DNA of 64,000 nucleotides, from the NCBI RefSeq assembly GCF_024763615.1, contig NC_077224.1, forward strand, positions 55,748,712 to 55,812,711. The letters run 5' to 3'. The first letter of the stretch is position 1, and each line of letters opens with the position of its first letter. The notes under the pieces were generated by a model. That model was not told the DNA's origin and ran no database searches. It saw only the letters and a list, made by a program, of their open reading frames with translations. Positions 25,125-36,096 of the stretch are shown here, piece by piece. The stretch is from Phlebotomus papatasi (taxonomy: Eukaryota > Arthropoda > Insecta > Diptera > Psychodidae). The translations under genes and the position numbers were made by a program.

Positions 25125-25130
25125 ATTAAA
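25125..25130 (+). terminator. Poly(A) signal ATTAAA of the UNC93-like gene
   Basis: An ATTAAA hexamer lies about 43 nt after the TAA stop codon, followed by a T-rich stretch and TTTGTCC-type sequence. This would give a very short 3' UTR. Position and motif fit, but no transcript evidence is available. Confidence 0.5.
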
Positions 25131-26493
25131 ATTATTTATTAGTCCACCTTTCTGTCTTTTCTCTCTTTTGTCCAACTCCCCTCTACAAAATTTTTAAAGA
25201 TACTACCGTACAATCTTATCACTTCTAAAGGTGCTAATTTTATGCTGAGCAAAAAAAAACTCCCTAATTAATTAAGTTCATGAGGAGACTTTTTCCCTTC
25301 GGCTCTTTTCTTTTTTCCGTCCTATCTTTCAATAACTAGGACAACGTCGATAAAAAAAAATCTCCCTCTGCGTTAAATGAAAAATCACACAGCTTTTCTT
25401 GGATTTATTGTTAAAATTGAACTTTCACCCCAATCAGCGTTCACCAGCAATTAATTCAGCATTGAAAATCATGAATAATCCGCATGGATAATTTTCCCAC
25501 GAACTTTTTTCCCCTGAAAGCTCCATTTTTTCCGCTTCTTCGTCGTATTTTTAACCCAAGAACCAAGTTATGTATATTTTGATTAATTATCATGCTATCG
25601 TGCTAAATCGATAAGGAAGAGATTTTATTTTGGAACGTAATTTTTGTACAATTTTAGAACCTCTTGAGCTATATTTTTTTCCACGAACGTTTAGTGACTT
25701 TTGTAATCTTTGCAAGTTAAATATTATGCTAATGATTGGAAAATGAAATTATTTGTAATCCTACGTCATTAAACGCACGTATTCAAATTTAAATTACTGC
25801 TAAAATTTATCCCGTTCATGGAAAAAAAATCAGAGAAAATATTTTCACAGAAGATAAAGTGATTTTAATGGTATTTCCTAAAAGCAAATCCCCCTTAATC
25901 CCGTACATCTGATAATTCCACAAGTCAGCACCTTGTGTTCTTCGCTATTCAACACTAAAGAATATACATATCACGTGTGATGAAGGAAAAGTGATTATCG
26001 AAGCCACTGCTAAGTAAATTATCGTGTCATGTTCAAAAAATGTCTCGTGAATTCTGTCTAAGCAAGTAAATGTAGCTCTTTGAGGTTTTATCAGTAACTC
26101 GTGCTTCTTATCACAAATGAATGATTTGTGGTGAAAAATGATTTCGACTACGCAGCAAATTTTTGCATTTTCCTTAATCCTTCAATTGATTCCGGAACCT
26201 TCCAGTGAGTAATTTCAATTTAAAATAGAAGAATGTTCTTCTTGAGACAGTCATTCTTTATGCGCATTAAAAAGGGTCGTCTAAAATCAATTTGTAACAC
26301 TCTCAGGTGGAGATTGGGAAAAAATGTAGCTTGATATCCGCAAAATGAAGTACAATTTTTGTTAAATTTGATTAATTTTCTTTAAACAAATTCACAATTT
26401 CATAAATTAGTTCAAATTCTCTTCTTTTTAATCAGATATAATTATCCTAATCCATGCTTATTAGCATTGCTTTTTATCTTGGTTTCGGTTAAT
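25131..26493. other. Intergenic region between two convergent genes
   Basis: The UNC93-like gene (plus) and the first CRAL-TRIO gene (minus) end toward each other here. I see no gene, RNA or clear repeat, only AT-rich sequence that would include both 3' flanks. Confidence 0.5.
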
Positions 26494-26499
26494 TTTATT
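26494..26499 (-). terminator. Poly(A) signal AATAAA of CRAL-TRIO gene A
   Basis: AATAAA on the minus strand lies about 40 nt downstream of the TAA stop codon of the gene ending at 26538. Confidence 0.55.
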
Positions 26500-26537
26500 T
26501 TAAGAAGTTTACATACTTCTTGGCGTAAATCGAAGAA

Positions 26538-29500
26538 TTAATCCACAGCAATTTTTCGAAAGCTTCCAACAATAGCCGTATCGAGATCAGCATCGTAACT
26601 GTTGCCAAAATTCACTGTGTTTTTTGAAACCTCAATATCCATTGAACTAACTGCAAGAATTTCTTCCCGAGACTCAAGAAGACGCATCTTGAATTCCTTT
26701 ACAATCTCATTTGATGTTAACTTTCCCCCAATTTCCTTGGGGAAAATCTCAGATCCCAATTCCTGGAACACTTCATCCCATTTATTGACGATCTGTGGAA
26801 AGGAAGTTCACTGAAATGTTTTTCAAATCGGGGGTTTTTAGTACTGTTTTACAACACCGTAACATTTAGGGGAGACCGGGGTAAGATTAGCCACCAAATA
26901 AAATTTTTCATTGCGTATAATTTGTACAAAGAACATTTGTATGAGGCTGATAAATATTTCAATGAATAGGATGGGAAGTATAAATTTAGAAATGTTTATT
27001 TTACCCTGCAGTATTGATCTGAAATCGGTGTAAATATATGCTTTTTAGGTGTATTAGGGGTTAAAGTTACGCTTTTTCATGTTAATTTTACCCTTAAAAA
27101 GGTTTAAAATTAATATTAAAAAATGTTGATATATTTTTATACCTAAACAGTGTTAAAATTATGAGGAAAAAAAGTTAATCGCACCCCCATTTTTTTCTCA
27201 GTGAAGATACCACTATCTAATACAATACGTGGCTAATTCTACCCCGGTCTCCCCTACTAAAATCTTTTCTCGAATTTTACATAAACAATATACTAATTAC
27301 GGGCGTGGGAGGTAATTTTCTTCAAGGAGGGTAAAAATTCCAGGTCATGAGAAATTAGAGAGATACAAAACTTAAAAAAAGCGATAAATTTCAATATCAT
27401 TTAGACGCTTTTGTAAATTTTCTTTTACATCAATATTAAATACCAAATATTATTAAATTTCTCCAAAAAATGCAAAATTCGATAAATTTCAACAGGTTTT
27501 TAAATGAATATGAGTAGGGGAAAGTCGTCTGCCTTCAAACGAAAAATGGAGTTCCAAATTTAAGATTTTTTTCTGAAGAATCCACAAAATGGATTTTATT
27601 TTCTACTACACCAAAAAATTCTCTTGTTCATTCGGCGTATATGATTACCTCATTTAGCACTTGCAAGTCCTCAGTTTTTCCTTCTGAGGAAATTAAAAAA
27701 GTGATGTCGATTTGTATGAAGGCAGCTGGCATAGTCTGCCTTCAAACGCGAGGCAGCTGCCTTTAAATGTTTTTTTTTCACTGAGAATATTGAATCAATA
27801 AAACTAAATGGGCTATAAATGAATAGGTTGAAGCCTAACGCACTCACTAAAATCATCACTGCAGTCAAAAGACATTAAACAATAACTTTTCTTCACATTT
27901 TTCTGAAGCACTGTTTTGCACTTGAAAATTTGGAAGAAAAAGCCATTGAAGTTGACAATTGTCAACTTGAAACATCCCGGCCGGAACAAGATAGCAGGTT
28001 ATAAGTATTTGTATGACGTTCGTCAGAGAAAAGTAGGAGTTCGATTTCACATGTTTTGATGTATGGAAAGATAGGATTTAAAGGCACACGACATTAGCAT
28101 TTAAAGGCTGCTGCAGGGTGATATTTGCAAATTTTTGCCACCCACAAAAATTGTGTCATCTGAACCAAAATGTATTAACAGAAATATTAAGCCTGATTAA
28201 CCTTCTGTGTGTCACAATGGAAGATTTATTTGTAAAATGATTTTTACTATGAAAAATCACATGATTTGTGGAACATCAAAATTACAGTTTAGAGCTCATT
28301 TTCATTTTTTTTAATCTAGCATCTAGGAAATAGGAGCTAGGCTCTCCATTTTTTGATGATTTGTGAGGATGATGGATATCTACCTAATAGTTAATAGAAT
28401 ATAATTTATGCTTTTGAGAACAACGAAAAAATCGCAACATTTGAAGGCTGCTGCATTTAAAGGCAGACGACTTTCCCCTATGAGTTTTTAGAAAAATTTA
28501 TTAAAACTGCAAAATTTATTTATATCAAAATAAGATCCTTAAATATAGACATATTTTTTCTAAATTCCAAATTGTGAAATATTTTATTTCTTTCAAAAAT
28601 ATACAATATTTATTAAAAGAATTTACTATAATATAAAATAATACACCTGATTTCTAGGTATTATTTTGTAGAGAGCTTGGAAGAGAGCGGTTTTTGAGTT
28701 TTCAATGAATTAAAAAAATATTTATTTTTAATTGTCCAATAGAGAGCGAGCAAGATAAACATTTTTTCTAATTTATTCTTGAAGTTTTGTAGTGATTTTT
28801 AATTAGTTAATGGGTTAAGTGGACCAAAAAGACTGGAAAACACAATATTTTCACAATTTTTTTTATTCAACATAATAAATATTTATTTTAATTTTAGTTC
28901 TTAAGTGTATGAAAGTACTGCATGTTAACTATATTTTCTGAAATTTTTATTTAAATACTGATAAGTACTTCAGCAAAGTGATATTATAAGGTACTGAGCC
29001 TTCTATAAAGGTCCTGCATTCTTTCAAAATTTAATTTGTTAAAATGACTTATTTTTAAAAGTATTCTCTGTTTAAAAATATCCAATTAAAACTATTGAAA
29101 AGCTCACTTTAGTGAGTTCTAGTGTCTAAGGGAGTGTGACGCAAATTATTTTTTGCGAAGATTATTCAAGAAGTCAAATATAATTTCCAAAGCGTCAAAC
29201 AGATATTATGAGATTTTAAAAATGTTACGGTATTCTAAAGAAATCTCCTTCCAACCTTACCTTTATACGGCTCCTGAGCTTGGTGCTGAGGAATGTCAGA
29301 AGTATCTGGAAAAGAGCACTTGCAAAAGATGGCATGTTTACAAAAAAGATTTTTTGGAAGCGCAATGGAAAGGCTTTTTGCAAACACTGGGCAAAATCTT
29401 TAAGCCTCGGAGGAGTCCAGATTGAAGTATAAGCAAGATTTTGATTTGTACAATCAATCACCATAACAACCCCATTAGTCTGCGAATGCTCATCGATAGT

Positions 29501-29902
29501 CAAGTGTTCAAAAGTCAAATTACAAATTCTTAAAGAATTTACAGCACTACATTTGTCCACAGTAAAATTTCCAACTTGATAAAATATCACCGGACGTCCT
29601 TCCTTGTCCGTATTCGGAAGAACAAAAACACAATTGTTGTCGAAAAAATATTTCAGTTCAGGTAGTTCACAATTAAGTGTCTCAAAAAGTTGCGGAAGAG
29701 TTTTTCGAATGGTGAGATAATTTTCGAGGAGTTCACAGGCTTCCAGAACGGAAAACTTTTTAGTCCTGAGAAATCTGAGGAGAAACTTATCATCCGTTCT
29801 GCATTCCTTGATCTTCGGATGCTTCGAAATCCATTCTTTTAGTTGACTTATAGCCTGTTTGCGTAGAATTTCGTTCTCTTTAAATTTTATTTGGGAACCC
29901 AT
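26538..29902 (-). CDS. CRAL-TRIO domain protein A (alpha-tocopherol transfer protein-like)
   Basis: Two exons on the minus strand, 29902-29261 (214 codons) and 26792-26538 (84 codons plus stop), join in phase 0 to 298 aa. Donor GTAAGG and acceptor TTCCACAG match consensus. An N-terminal CRAL_TRIO_N helix bundle (about residues 5-65, with KFLLRFLRTKKF at 39-50) precedes the lipid-binding CRAL-TRIO domain (about 85-240, with AFPLRFQKIFFVNMP at 177-191). The C-terminal tail has NFGNSYDADLDTAIVGSFRK. Family members are cytosolic carriers of hydrophobic ligands such as tocopherol or retinoids; this one's ligand is unknown. The N-terminus is about 20 residues shorter than in the two sisters. An in-frame TAA 12 nt before the ATG supports this start unless an upstream exon exists. 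The 2468-nt intron is unusually long because of MITE insertions. Confidence 0.9.
26867..27256. repeat. TA-flanked MITE with GGGGAGACCGGGGTA ends, inside intron of gene A
   Basis: It starts TAGGGGAGACCGGGGTAAGA and continues TTAGCCACC. It ends GTGGCTAATTCTACCCCGGT, then CTCCCCTA. It is 390 bp, of which about 220 bp (26984-27203) belong to a CACTGAGA element inserted in its middle. Non-coding. Confidence 0.9.
26984..27203. repeat. CACTGAGA MITE, copy 2, nested
   Basis: It shares the marker CCCTGCAGTATTGATCTG and the GGTGTATTAGGGGTTAAAGT block with the copy at 9146-9409 and ends TTTTTTCTCAGTG. The left 40 bp, including the terminal CACTGAGA, are missing or decayed. It sits wholly within the MITE at 26867-27256. 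Confidence 0.8.
27515..28480. repeat. Long GGGGAAAGT palindromic element, GTCTGCCTTCAAACG subfamily, inside intron of gene A
   Basis: It starts TAGGGGAAAGTCGTCTGCCT with TCAAACG and ends with TTTAAAGGCAGACGACTTTC and CCCTA, TA-flanked, about 966 bp. Motifs of the arm recur inside (TCTGCCTTCAAACGCGAGGC near 27737, CATTTAAAGGCTGCTGC near 28097 and 28443), so it may be a dimer or an element inserted in a relative. No protein is recognised. Confidence 0.85.
28481..29260. other. Remaining intron sequence of CRAL-TRIO gene A
   Basis: This is AT-rich intron sequence with no additional exon or clear repeat. Phase-0 joining of the flanking exons and the sisters' structure argue against a missed coding exon. 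Confidence 0.6.
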
Positions 29903-30594
29903 ATTAGCTTTAAAAACTTATTCACTGAGATAAAGAGACACAACTATACTCAATTGAAGCAGAAATGTGACTGAGGATCTTGTAACATATACTATGCACA
30001 TCAAAAATCAATGCATTTGATAAGATTTCACATAAATTAATTCTATAAAATTGAGTTGAAAAATACAGATGGAAACTATGGAATAGGAAAACTTGTTTTA
30101 AGGAAATCCTACATATATAGGACCATTACATGAATTTTATTATATGATTCAATTAACATTGATTACAATGAAGTATTTCTATTATGAAATACTTTTTTTA
30201 AATTTTATATCGATTAATATACTTCCACATTACGCACAATTCAACTCCGTAAAACAATTGTACACTATAAATATTCATAAATAAACAATCGCAAAAAATT
30301 TTGAGATAATAAAACCTTAAATTACTTTGGATTCTGGGAAGTGCCTAATTTAAATGAAATTCATAACAAAATGAGTCATTTGATTAACCAAAATGGACAA
30401 TTTTATTGCTCGTAGTTTGTTGTGCTCATGAAAATAGTTCAATGATATCAAGAATTTTATTACACTCTCTATCCTTGACCATATACTCAGTGCTCCGTTA
30501 ACAAGTTTGTAATCTCTTTTTATGATCAGAGTTGAACTCAGCAGATTAAGTTATTACAACATCTTTTGAGAAAAAAAAATCTAGAATATTTTTC
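29903..30594. other. 5' flank of CRAL-TRIO gene A
   Basis: No gene is seen. A CTCAGTCA initiator-like sequence lies on the minus strand around 29968-29975 and a GATAA motif at 29928-29932 (plus). Both are common short motifs and are offered only as candidates. Confidence 0.3.
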
Positions 30595-30928
30595 TACAGT
30601 AGAGTCTCTCAAATCTGAATCTCTCAAATTCGAACGCCGTTTGGAATCAAAATGTCAATTGTGAGGTTATGTTAGGAAGTTCGTAATTCTTGGTGAATGA
30701 AAATCATATTTATGTGCTTCTTCCTGAATATTTACATACATTATGGTCGTGTAAAATGAAAAGGAAGTATGTTACCACTAAGACTTGCGAGAAAGTACGG
30801 GAATTTGATTCAAAGTACAATTCAATCTCACACAAATTTCGTTAGTTTTGAAAAAATCGTTCGAATTTGGGAGGTGAGAAATGTCAAAAATACCCCCTGA
30901 GCGTTCGAATTTAGGAGACTCTACTGTA
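30595..30928. repeat. CAGTAGA(G)TCTC palindromic MITE, copy 1
   Basis: It starts TACAGTAGAGTCTCTCAAAT and ends ATTTAGGAGACTCTACTGTA. The inner arm has CAAATTCGAACG / CGTTCGAATTT. It is 334 bp with TA at both ends. Its right TA directly abuts the 1.8-kb repeat copy 2. A relative is at 53586-53823. Confidence 0.88.
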
Positions 30929-32784
30929 TTAGGTGAGATTCTTAACAATCTCACCTACTATAATCCTAACAAAATCTCATGTCCTCCGATTGGCCCCAAA
31001 CTTTGCCAGAATGTGTTTCGACACTTTCTGATCACGAATATATGGATGGCTAAAAACCGTTCCCGTCCGTCCGTCCGTCCGTCCGTCCGTCCGTCCGTCC
31101 GTCCGTCCGGCCGCTCTTTGGAGCTTAATAGCTCCTAAACTAAAAGAGATATCGACTTGCGGTTTTCGGCAAAGGTTATATATCGTATAAAAATTGCAAC
31201 TTGGTGCATTGACCCCCCACCCCCCACCCCTCCTTCCGCCATTTTGAATACCCCCCTTTTTTTGTTTTTTTAATGGATCCGCCCCTATGGTATCGATCGA
31301 GCTCAAATTTTAGAATGTTATAGCTGGGCCTTAGAGCTTTCCATCAATACCAAACTTAAGGTCCCCCGACCCCCCTGACCCAAGCTATAAGGGTCCAAAA
31401 AAAAATTCTTAAAATGGCCATAACTCCGGTTCTAATTGTCAGAATTTAAAAAATGGGGGCTTTTTGGAAAGCTCTCGTGAAATGCCACTTCCCCTTCTAA
31501 CATCGCAAGTTCATAAAACCACCGCTAGGGGCGCTTTTTTTAAAAAGAAAATTTTTAAATCTTAAAAGTTAAATAACTCAAAAATTCCTTATGCAATCGG
31601 GCTGAAAATTTAGTATGTTGTAGCCGTTGATTATACCTATCAAACAAAAAAAACCTTAAGTCGATCCATAACCCCTGACCCAAGCTATAAGGGGTCAAAG
31701 TTCGAATATTGACCGGCCTCTATCTCCGGTTCTAATTAACATAGCGACCTAAATTTTACCTTTTTGGTTTCGTCTCGATGAGCACTTTCAGATGGATGTT
31801 CCAAAAGTCCACATAGGTGGCGCTGTGATAGCGTCAAAATTCATCGAAATTCAAAGTCACTTTTCTCAAAAACGGCATTGTGCAAGTTAATGAAATTTTA
31901 GTATGTTGTAGCCCAGTCCAGGACGTTTCCAAAATGGTGCGTAAGTGCGCTGTGGTTTCAATAGAACCGGAGATATGAGGGGTCAAAGTTCACGAAATTC
32001 AAAAAATCATATCTCCGGTTCTATGTGACCGATTTTGATGAATGAGGGCTTAAACGAAAGATCTCACCAAATGCTACAACTTTCTAAAATATTTGAACTT
32101 CGTGGGACCAACACCAGGGGCGCCACAGTCGAAAAACCAATTTCAATATCACATAACCTCAATTATCTCGACTGTCGCTGAACCTATTTTGATGATTACT
32201 TCGACATAATTGTAGAGTACATTTGTCTCTACATTTCGTTCATACATCATTTTCCGCTCAAACTACGCTATCACTCCGATTTTGCCGTTTAAGTGTGAAA
32301 AAATTGATTTTTCCCATAATAACGCTTTGAAATCACTCAGATGCCAATTTGACTGCCTCTACTCCACCAAGACACTTAAAATAGGATTTTAAATGTAAAG
32401 TCCCACAAAAGACAACAATTCTTTGATATAGTTGAAGTTCAACAAATGACTACTTGGGGCACTCTGGATGAAAAAAAAACGAGTTAAGAAACAAAAAACC
32501 TCGCTTATCTTGGCTTCTGAGTAATCGATGAGATCATGTTCTATGGGAAAATTATAGAGAACATTCTGATCTACATTTCACCCATATATCACTTTTCTTT
32601 CAGTTCATCCAAATCCTTGATATTTTGGTTTAAATACAAAATTTGTATAATTTCACTAATTTGATTCAAGATAACTGAATGGCGTCTCCCAACTTCAGCT
32701 CCAAATCGAATTTGCATGCACTCCGAGTTAGCTCACGTTAAGAATCTCACCTACATAAGCCGGTTAGGATTATCTGTCCCTTTC
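30927..32784. mobile_element. 1.8-kb non-coding repeat with terminal inverted motifs, copy 2
   Basis: It is collinear with and near-identical to 14419-16245, beginning TATTAGGTGAGATTCTTAAC and ending within TTAGGATTATCTGTCCCTTTC. A (GTCC)n microsatellite at 31062-31110 replaces the CCGG run of copy 1. The three internal modules are present. It lies between CRAL-TRIO genes A and B, inserted exactly at the end of the MITE at 30595-30928. High similarity between the copies suggests fairly recent activity. No protein-coding content. Confidence 0.8.
31062..31110. repeat. (GTCC)n microsatellite
   Basis: About eleven uninterrupted GTCC/CCGT units lie inside the 1.8-kb repeat. GTCY microsatellites at a fixed internal position are a hallmark of mini-me/DINE-type elements in flies. 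Confidence 0.95.
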
Positions 32785-33192
32785 CTTTCACGCTCTGCTT
32801 AGTTTCGTTCGTTGCAAGACTTATAGAAATAGAAGTTCCGGCTTCTACAACATTCTTTATTGAGCTTTTCCATTCAAAAGAAATTATCTACTTGTAATCT
32901 TACAAATCTACGCTTAAAATTCAGGTTTTGTACAGGTATATTAGAATGTACAACAATACAGTGGAATGTACTGTCAGAAAAAAATACGATAGAACAATAA
33001 ACCCAAAATAATTCAATTTATTTTCTCAATTTTTATTTTAAATTATAAACAATACTTTTTCTTGCAAGGAAAGAAATAAATCTAGAACTAAAATTTTTTG
33101 TTGTGGGAATAAACTGATCAAACGATTCAATGGTAGAAGATTCCGGAAATCGTCGGGAAACTACAATCACTCAGGGAAACACATCAATTATC

Positions 33193-33235
33193 TCAGAGCT
33201 TTCGACTCGGTCTCCAAGCCTTCATCAGTGGTCAA
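33193..33235 (-). ncRNA. Hammerhead-ribozyme-like motif, copy 2
   Basis: Minus strand: GACCA, CTGATGA (perfect core box), extra A, stem GGCTTGG, loop AGA, stem CCGAGTC, GAAAGCTCTGAG. Stem II pairs with two G-U wobbles. AGCT palindrome and C follow GAAA, the place of the cleavage-site NUH. No inverted partner copy was found nearby, so this may be a truncated element. Confidence 0.45.
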
Positions 33236-33413
33236 ATCTTATTGTAAATTTTTCTTCTGAGACTCGTTTTCATGGACTCAGACCGAAATCCGAAACGATT
33301 TATTAAGGGGGCTCTCCAAAATAGGAACACAAAAAATTATCTGTTTTCGCAATTTTTGGCGGAAAAGGAAACGATCAAGCTTCTTGAAATTTCTGGTACA
33401 GATTCATTTCATA

Positions 33414-33632
33414 TAGGGAAATGTAGGCATGGTTCGCACAAAGTGAACCTTCAAAAGATGCCAATTTTCTCTTTGTTTGCAAAGAGCTGACTTACCATTT
33501 CTCATCTCGTTTCATTATCTTAATACTTATCTATCTTATGGTTAAGAAATGACGAACTAGTTCTTTGCAAACAAAGAGAAAATTTGCGTTGTTTGAAGGT
33601 TTACTCTTGCAAACCATGCCAACATTGCTGTA
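33414..33632. repeat. Palindromic MITE, GGCATGGTT(C/T)GCA arms
   Basis: The left arm TAGGGAAATGTAGGCATGGT then CTTCAAAAGATGCC mirrors the right arm up to TGCCAACATTGCTGTA. A perfect inner inverted block TTTTCTCTTTGTTTGCAAAG is present in both arms. It is about 219 bp and non-coding. Confidence 0.8.
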
Positions 33633-34036
33633 TAGTTATAGTGCTTAAATAAAGTTGCTTTCGTCTGTGTATATTCGGAAGTACTTCTAATTGGCTTCTG
33701 AAATTTTTATTGCATAGATAGTTTATTTATTTATTCAACCAATAAAAAATATAGATTTCTTTTTTGTGTTGTAATTACGAGAACTCCCTTACAGATTAAA
33801 TCCAAACTTTTAAGAGCACGTTTCTATAAACTGAATCTATTTTCTTGGACAAAATTAATTAATTTAATTAAATTATTAAATTAATTCATTAATTTTTGTA
33901 CAAATTATCTTGGGTCAGTAAAATATTCCATTTGTGTCAGTAAAATAAGTAAAACCAAGTAAAACTGATCATATGTGACCTAACACCTTATCTGAGACTT
34001 AAAGTGATGATACGAATTATAATTTCTTAATTCCTA
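33633..34036. other. Gene-free AT-rich stretch
   Basis: Nothing recognisable apart from TTAATT-rich low-complexity sequence around 33850. Confidence 0.45.
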
Positions 34037-34464
34037 TAGGGTAAGTGTGCCAAATTTTGGCATAGTTGCATGCAAGCGCCAAAGTCTTAAGTTTAAAATG
34101 TAATATTTTTAATACAAATTGATTTTTGTTATTTCTTTTAATAAGGAGTGGTGCTTGGAATCTTGTAGACAGTCTATCGTCTTCATTTTCTCTATTTTCT
34201 TATTTAATACATTTCAAAATAAATAAAAATGTAGACATGGCATTGGTGGCCTATTCCGGCCACCTTAATTCTCATAGTGCCTTTCCCTTCCGGATTTTTT
34301 CCAATGTCTCTTTCAGATGATCTTGTTCGTCAAAACGACATTTTTTGTTATTTTTTGCATTGTAAAATCACTAGAGTATGCAAAAACCAAAAAATTATGG
34401 AAATACGATAAACAAAAATGTGGCCGAAATTGCAAGCTGGCCGGAATTTGGCACATTTACCCTA
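34037..34464. repeat. TA-flanked MITE, GGGTAAGTGTGCCAAATTTTGG ends
   Basis: It starts TAGGGTAAGTGTGCCAAATT and ends AATTTGGCACATTTACCCTA. It is about 428 bp and non-coding. The outer end belongs to the loose GGGGAAAGT-like superfamily, and the 61325-61576 element has a similar GGGTAAAGTG end. Confidence 0.8.
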
Positions 34465-34499
34465 CTTTACTGCTCGATCTCAAATAGAGAGAAATTAAT

Positions 34500-34650
34500 C
34501 GTCTTTTTTTTCAACTTGTCACCATCCTGGAGCTTAAACAGTAAGTGATATCAACTTCCGGTCTTGAATGACCCCCGATAAATAAAACAATATCTCAAGA
34601 CGTCTTTTTTCTTCCCCCTCACCGCCCTCCGGTTTACGGAATCTTCGTAT
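34500..34650. repeat. Decayed relic of the 1.8-kb repeat family
   Basis: GGAGCTTAAACAGTAAGTGA, then TATCAACTTCCGG, and a downstream CCCCCTCACCGCCCTCC correspond in order to the GGAGCTTAATAGCTC, GATATCGACTTGCGG and CACCCCTCC blocks near 14585-14700 of the 1.8-kb repeat. No ends are preserved. Confidence 0.55.
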
Positions 34651-34958
34651 ATTTCGTATTTTATATGTTCGTATTGGACATTTTGGTAAATACGAAATAT
34701 CCTAGAATACGAAGTGTCCGCAGTATCAATTGTGAAATACGAACATGTAAAATACGAAATGTTACTACAAGGTTTAGTTTCCTGCTTATTAGAGTAACTT
34801 CGCTTAATGTTTTATTAGAAATACTGCAGTTTAACTATTTGATTTAACAGTTTATTATAGATTTTCCTAAAGAAAAATTTCCTTAGCTTTATAAAACATG
34901 ACGATATGACTCATCCCCAAAGTATAATTCCCTTTTCTGTATTTGTTGAGTCTTTAAA
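34651..34958. other. Gene-free stretch with local inverted TACGAA motifs
   Basis: From 34645 to 34765 short motifs such as TTCGTATT and AATACGAA alternate in both orientations, forming a potential hairpin (for example TTTCGTATTTTATATGTTCGT against ACGAACATGTAAAATACGAA). No gene is seen. Confidence 0.4.
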
Positions 34959-34964
34959 TTTAAT
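34959..34964 (-). terminator. Candidate poly(A) signal ATTAAA of CRAL-TRIO gene B
   Basis: ATTAAA on the minus strand lies about 120 nt past the stop codon at 35086. No canonical AATAAA lies closer, so this is tentative. Confidence 0.3.
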
Positions 34965-35085
34965 ATCAAATATTCCACAAAATATCAATATAAAGAAATA
35001 TCCATTAAACCTTCTGCAAAATTTGCATTTTCAGAAATTGTTTTGAAAAAAAAATCATTGAAATTTAAATTACAAATGCATATTT

Positions 35086-36096
35086 TCAATCAACTTGTAT
35101 TTTTCTGAAACTTCCCACGATCGCTGAGTCGAGATCAGCATCGTAACTGTTGCCAAAGTTGAGATCACTGTCTGATACTTCAATATCGAAGTCATTGAGG
35201 GCAAGAATTTCTTCGCGGTGCTTCTCAGCCAATTCCATAAGTTTTTTCGCCATTTCCTGACGTGACATTTTTCCTCCGCAATCTGAAGGCAGAACATCTC
35301 GCCCCAAATCATCGTGAACGTTCTCCCAGTTTTTCACCATCTTAAAGACAAATCAACAGGTGATTATTGGCAAGATAAAACAAAAATCACTGATATCGCT
35401 TACGTAAATGCGATCCCTAAGCTTTTCACTGAGACATGAAGTAACGAGCTTTGAGAATGCCAGAGAGAAAGCTGGCATATTAACGAAGAAAAAAGCTCCA
35501 TGACGCAATGGGAAGGTCTTCTGCCAGCATCGAGTAAAATTCTTGATTTGATTAACTGTCCACATTCCGATAAAGGGTAGTGTAAGCTTTGCCCAATCCA
35601 TCACGTGAGCAATCCCACAGATTTGAGCTCTTTCATTGAGGCTTGCAAGTTCGAGGATCAGGTTTGTAGCCCTAATGCCATCTACAGTGGTGTACTTGTT
35701 GACGTCATAGTGTTCAGGATCGAAAGTGATTACCAAACGTCCATGTTTATCAGGTTTCGGCAACACCATAACACTCCCAGATGAGATAAAATGATGAATG
35801 ACTGGATCATCCAGGCAGAGATTGTCAAAGAGTTCAGGAAGAACTTTTCGAGTTGTGAGATATTTCTCGAGAAGTTGGCATGCATCTGGCACGGAAAATT
35901 TCTTTGTTCTGAGAAATCTCATCAAAAAATTCGCATCCATTCGACACTTTTTGATCTTTGGATGTTTCTTAATCCACTCCCTGAACTGATCGAGAGCCTG
36001 ATCTCGTAGATTTTCATCTTCACGCAAATTTTTCCAAGCTTCTTTCTTCAACTCCTCACTTAACTGGCACTCATATCTATCGTATTTCTCTTCCAT
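35086..36096 (-). CDS. CRAL-TRIO domain protein B (alpha-tocopherol transfer protein-like)
   Basis: Two exons, 36096-35404 (231 codons) and 35340-35086 (84 codons plus stop), flank a 63-nt phase-0 intron (donor GTAAGC, acceptor TTTAAG) and give 315 aa, typical for the family. The CRAL_TRIO_N region includes residues 56-67 (FLMRFLRTKKF) and LREWI-like FREWIKKHPKIKKC at 38-51. The CRAL-TRIO lipid-binding domain spans about 100-255, with TFPLRHGAFFFVNMP at 194-208. The C-terminal tail NFGNSYDADLDSAIVGSFRK is shared with both sisters. An in-frame TGA six nucleotides before the ATG fixes the start. It presumably shuttles a hydrophobic ligand in the cytosol; which one cannot be read from sequence. 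It lies 1.0 kb in total, compact, and free of repeats, 2.4 kb downstream of gene C in the same orientation. Confidence 0.93.

Noticed and set aside
30977..31306. Minus-strand open frame present in both copies of the 1.8-kb repeat (also 14510-14770)
   Set aside because: Conserved only because the repeat copies are near-identical at DNA level. It reads through the GTCC microsatellite and a C-run, and its length differs between copies.
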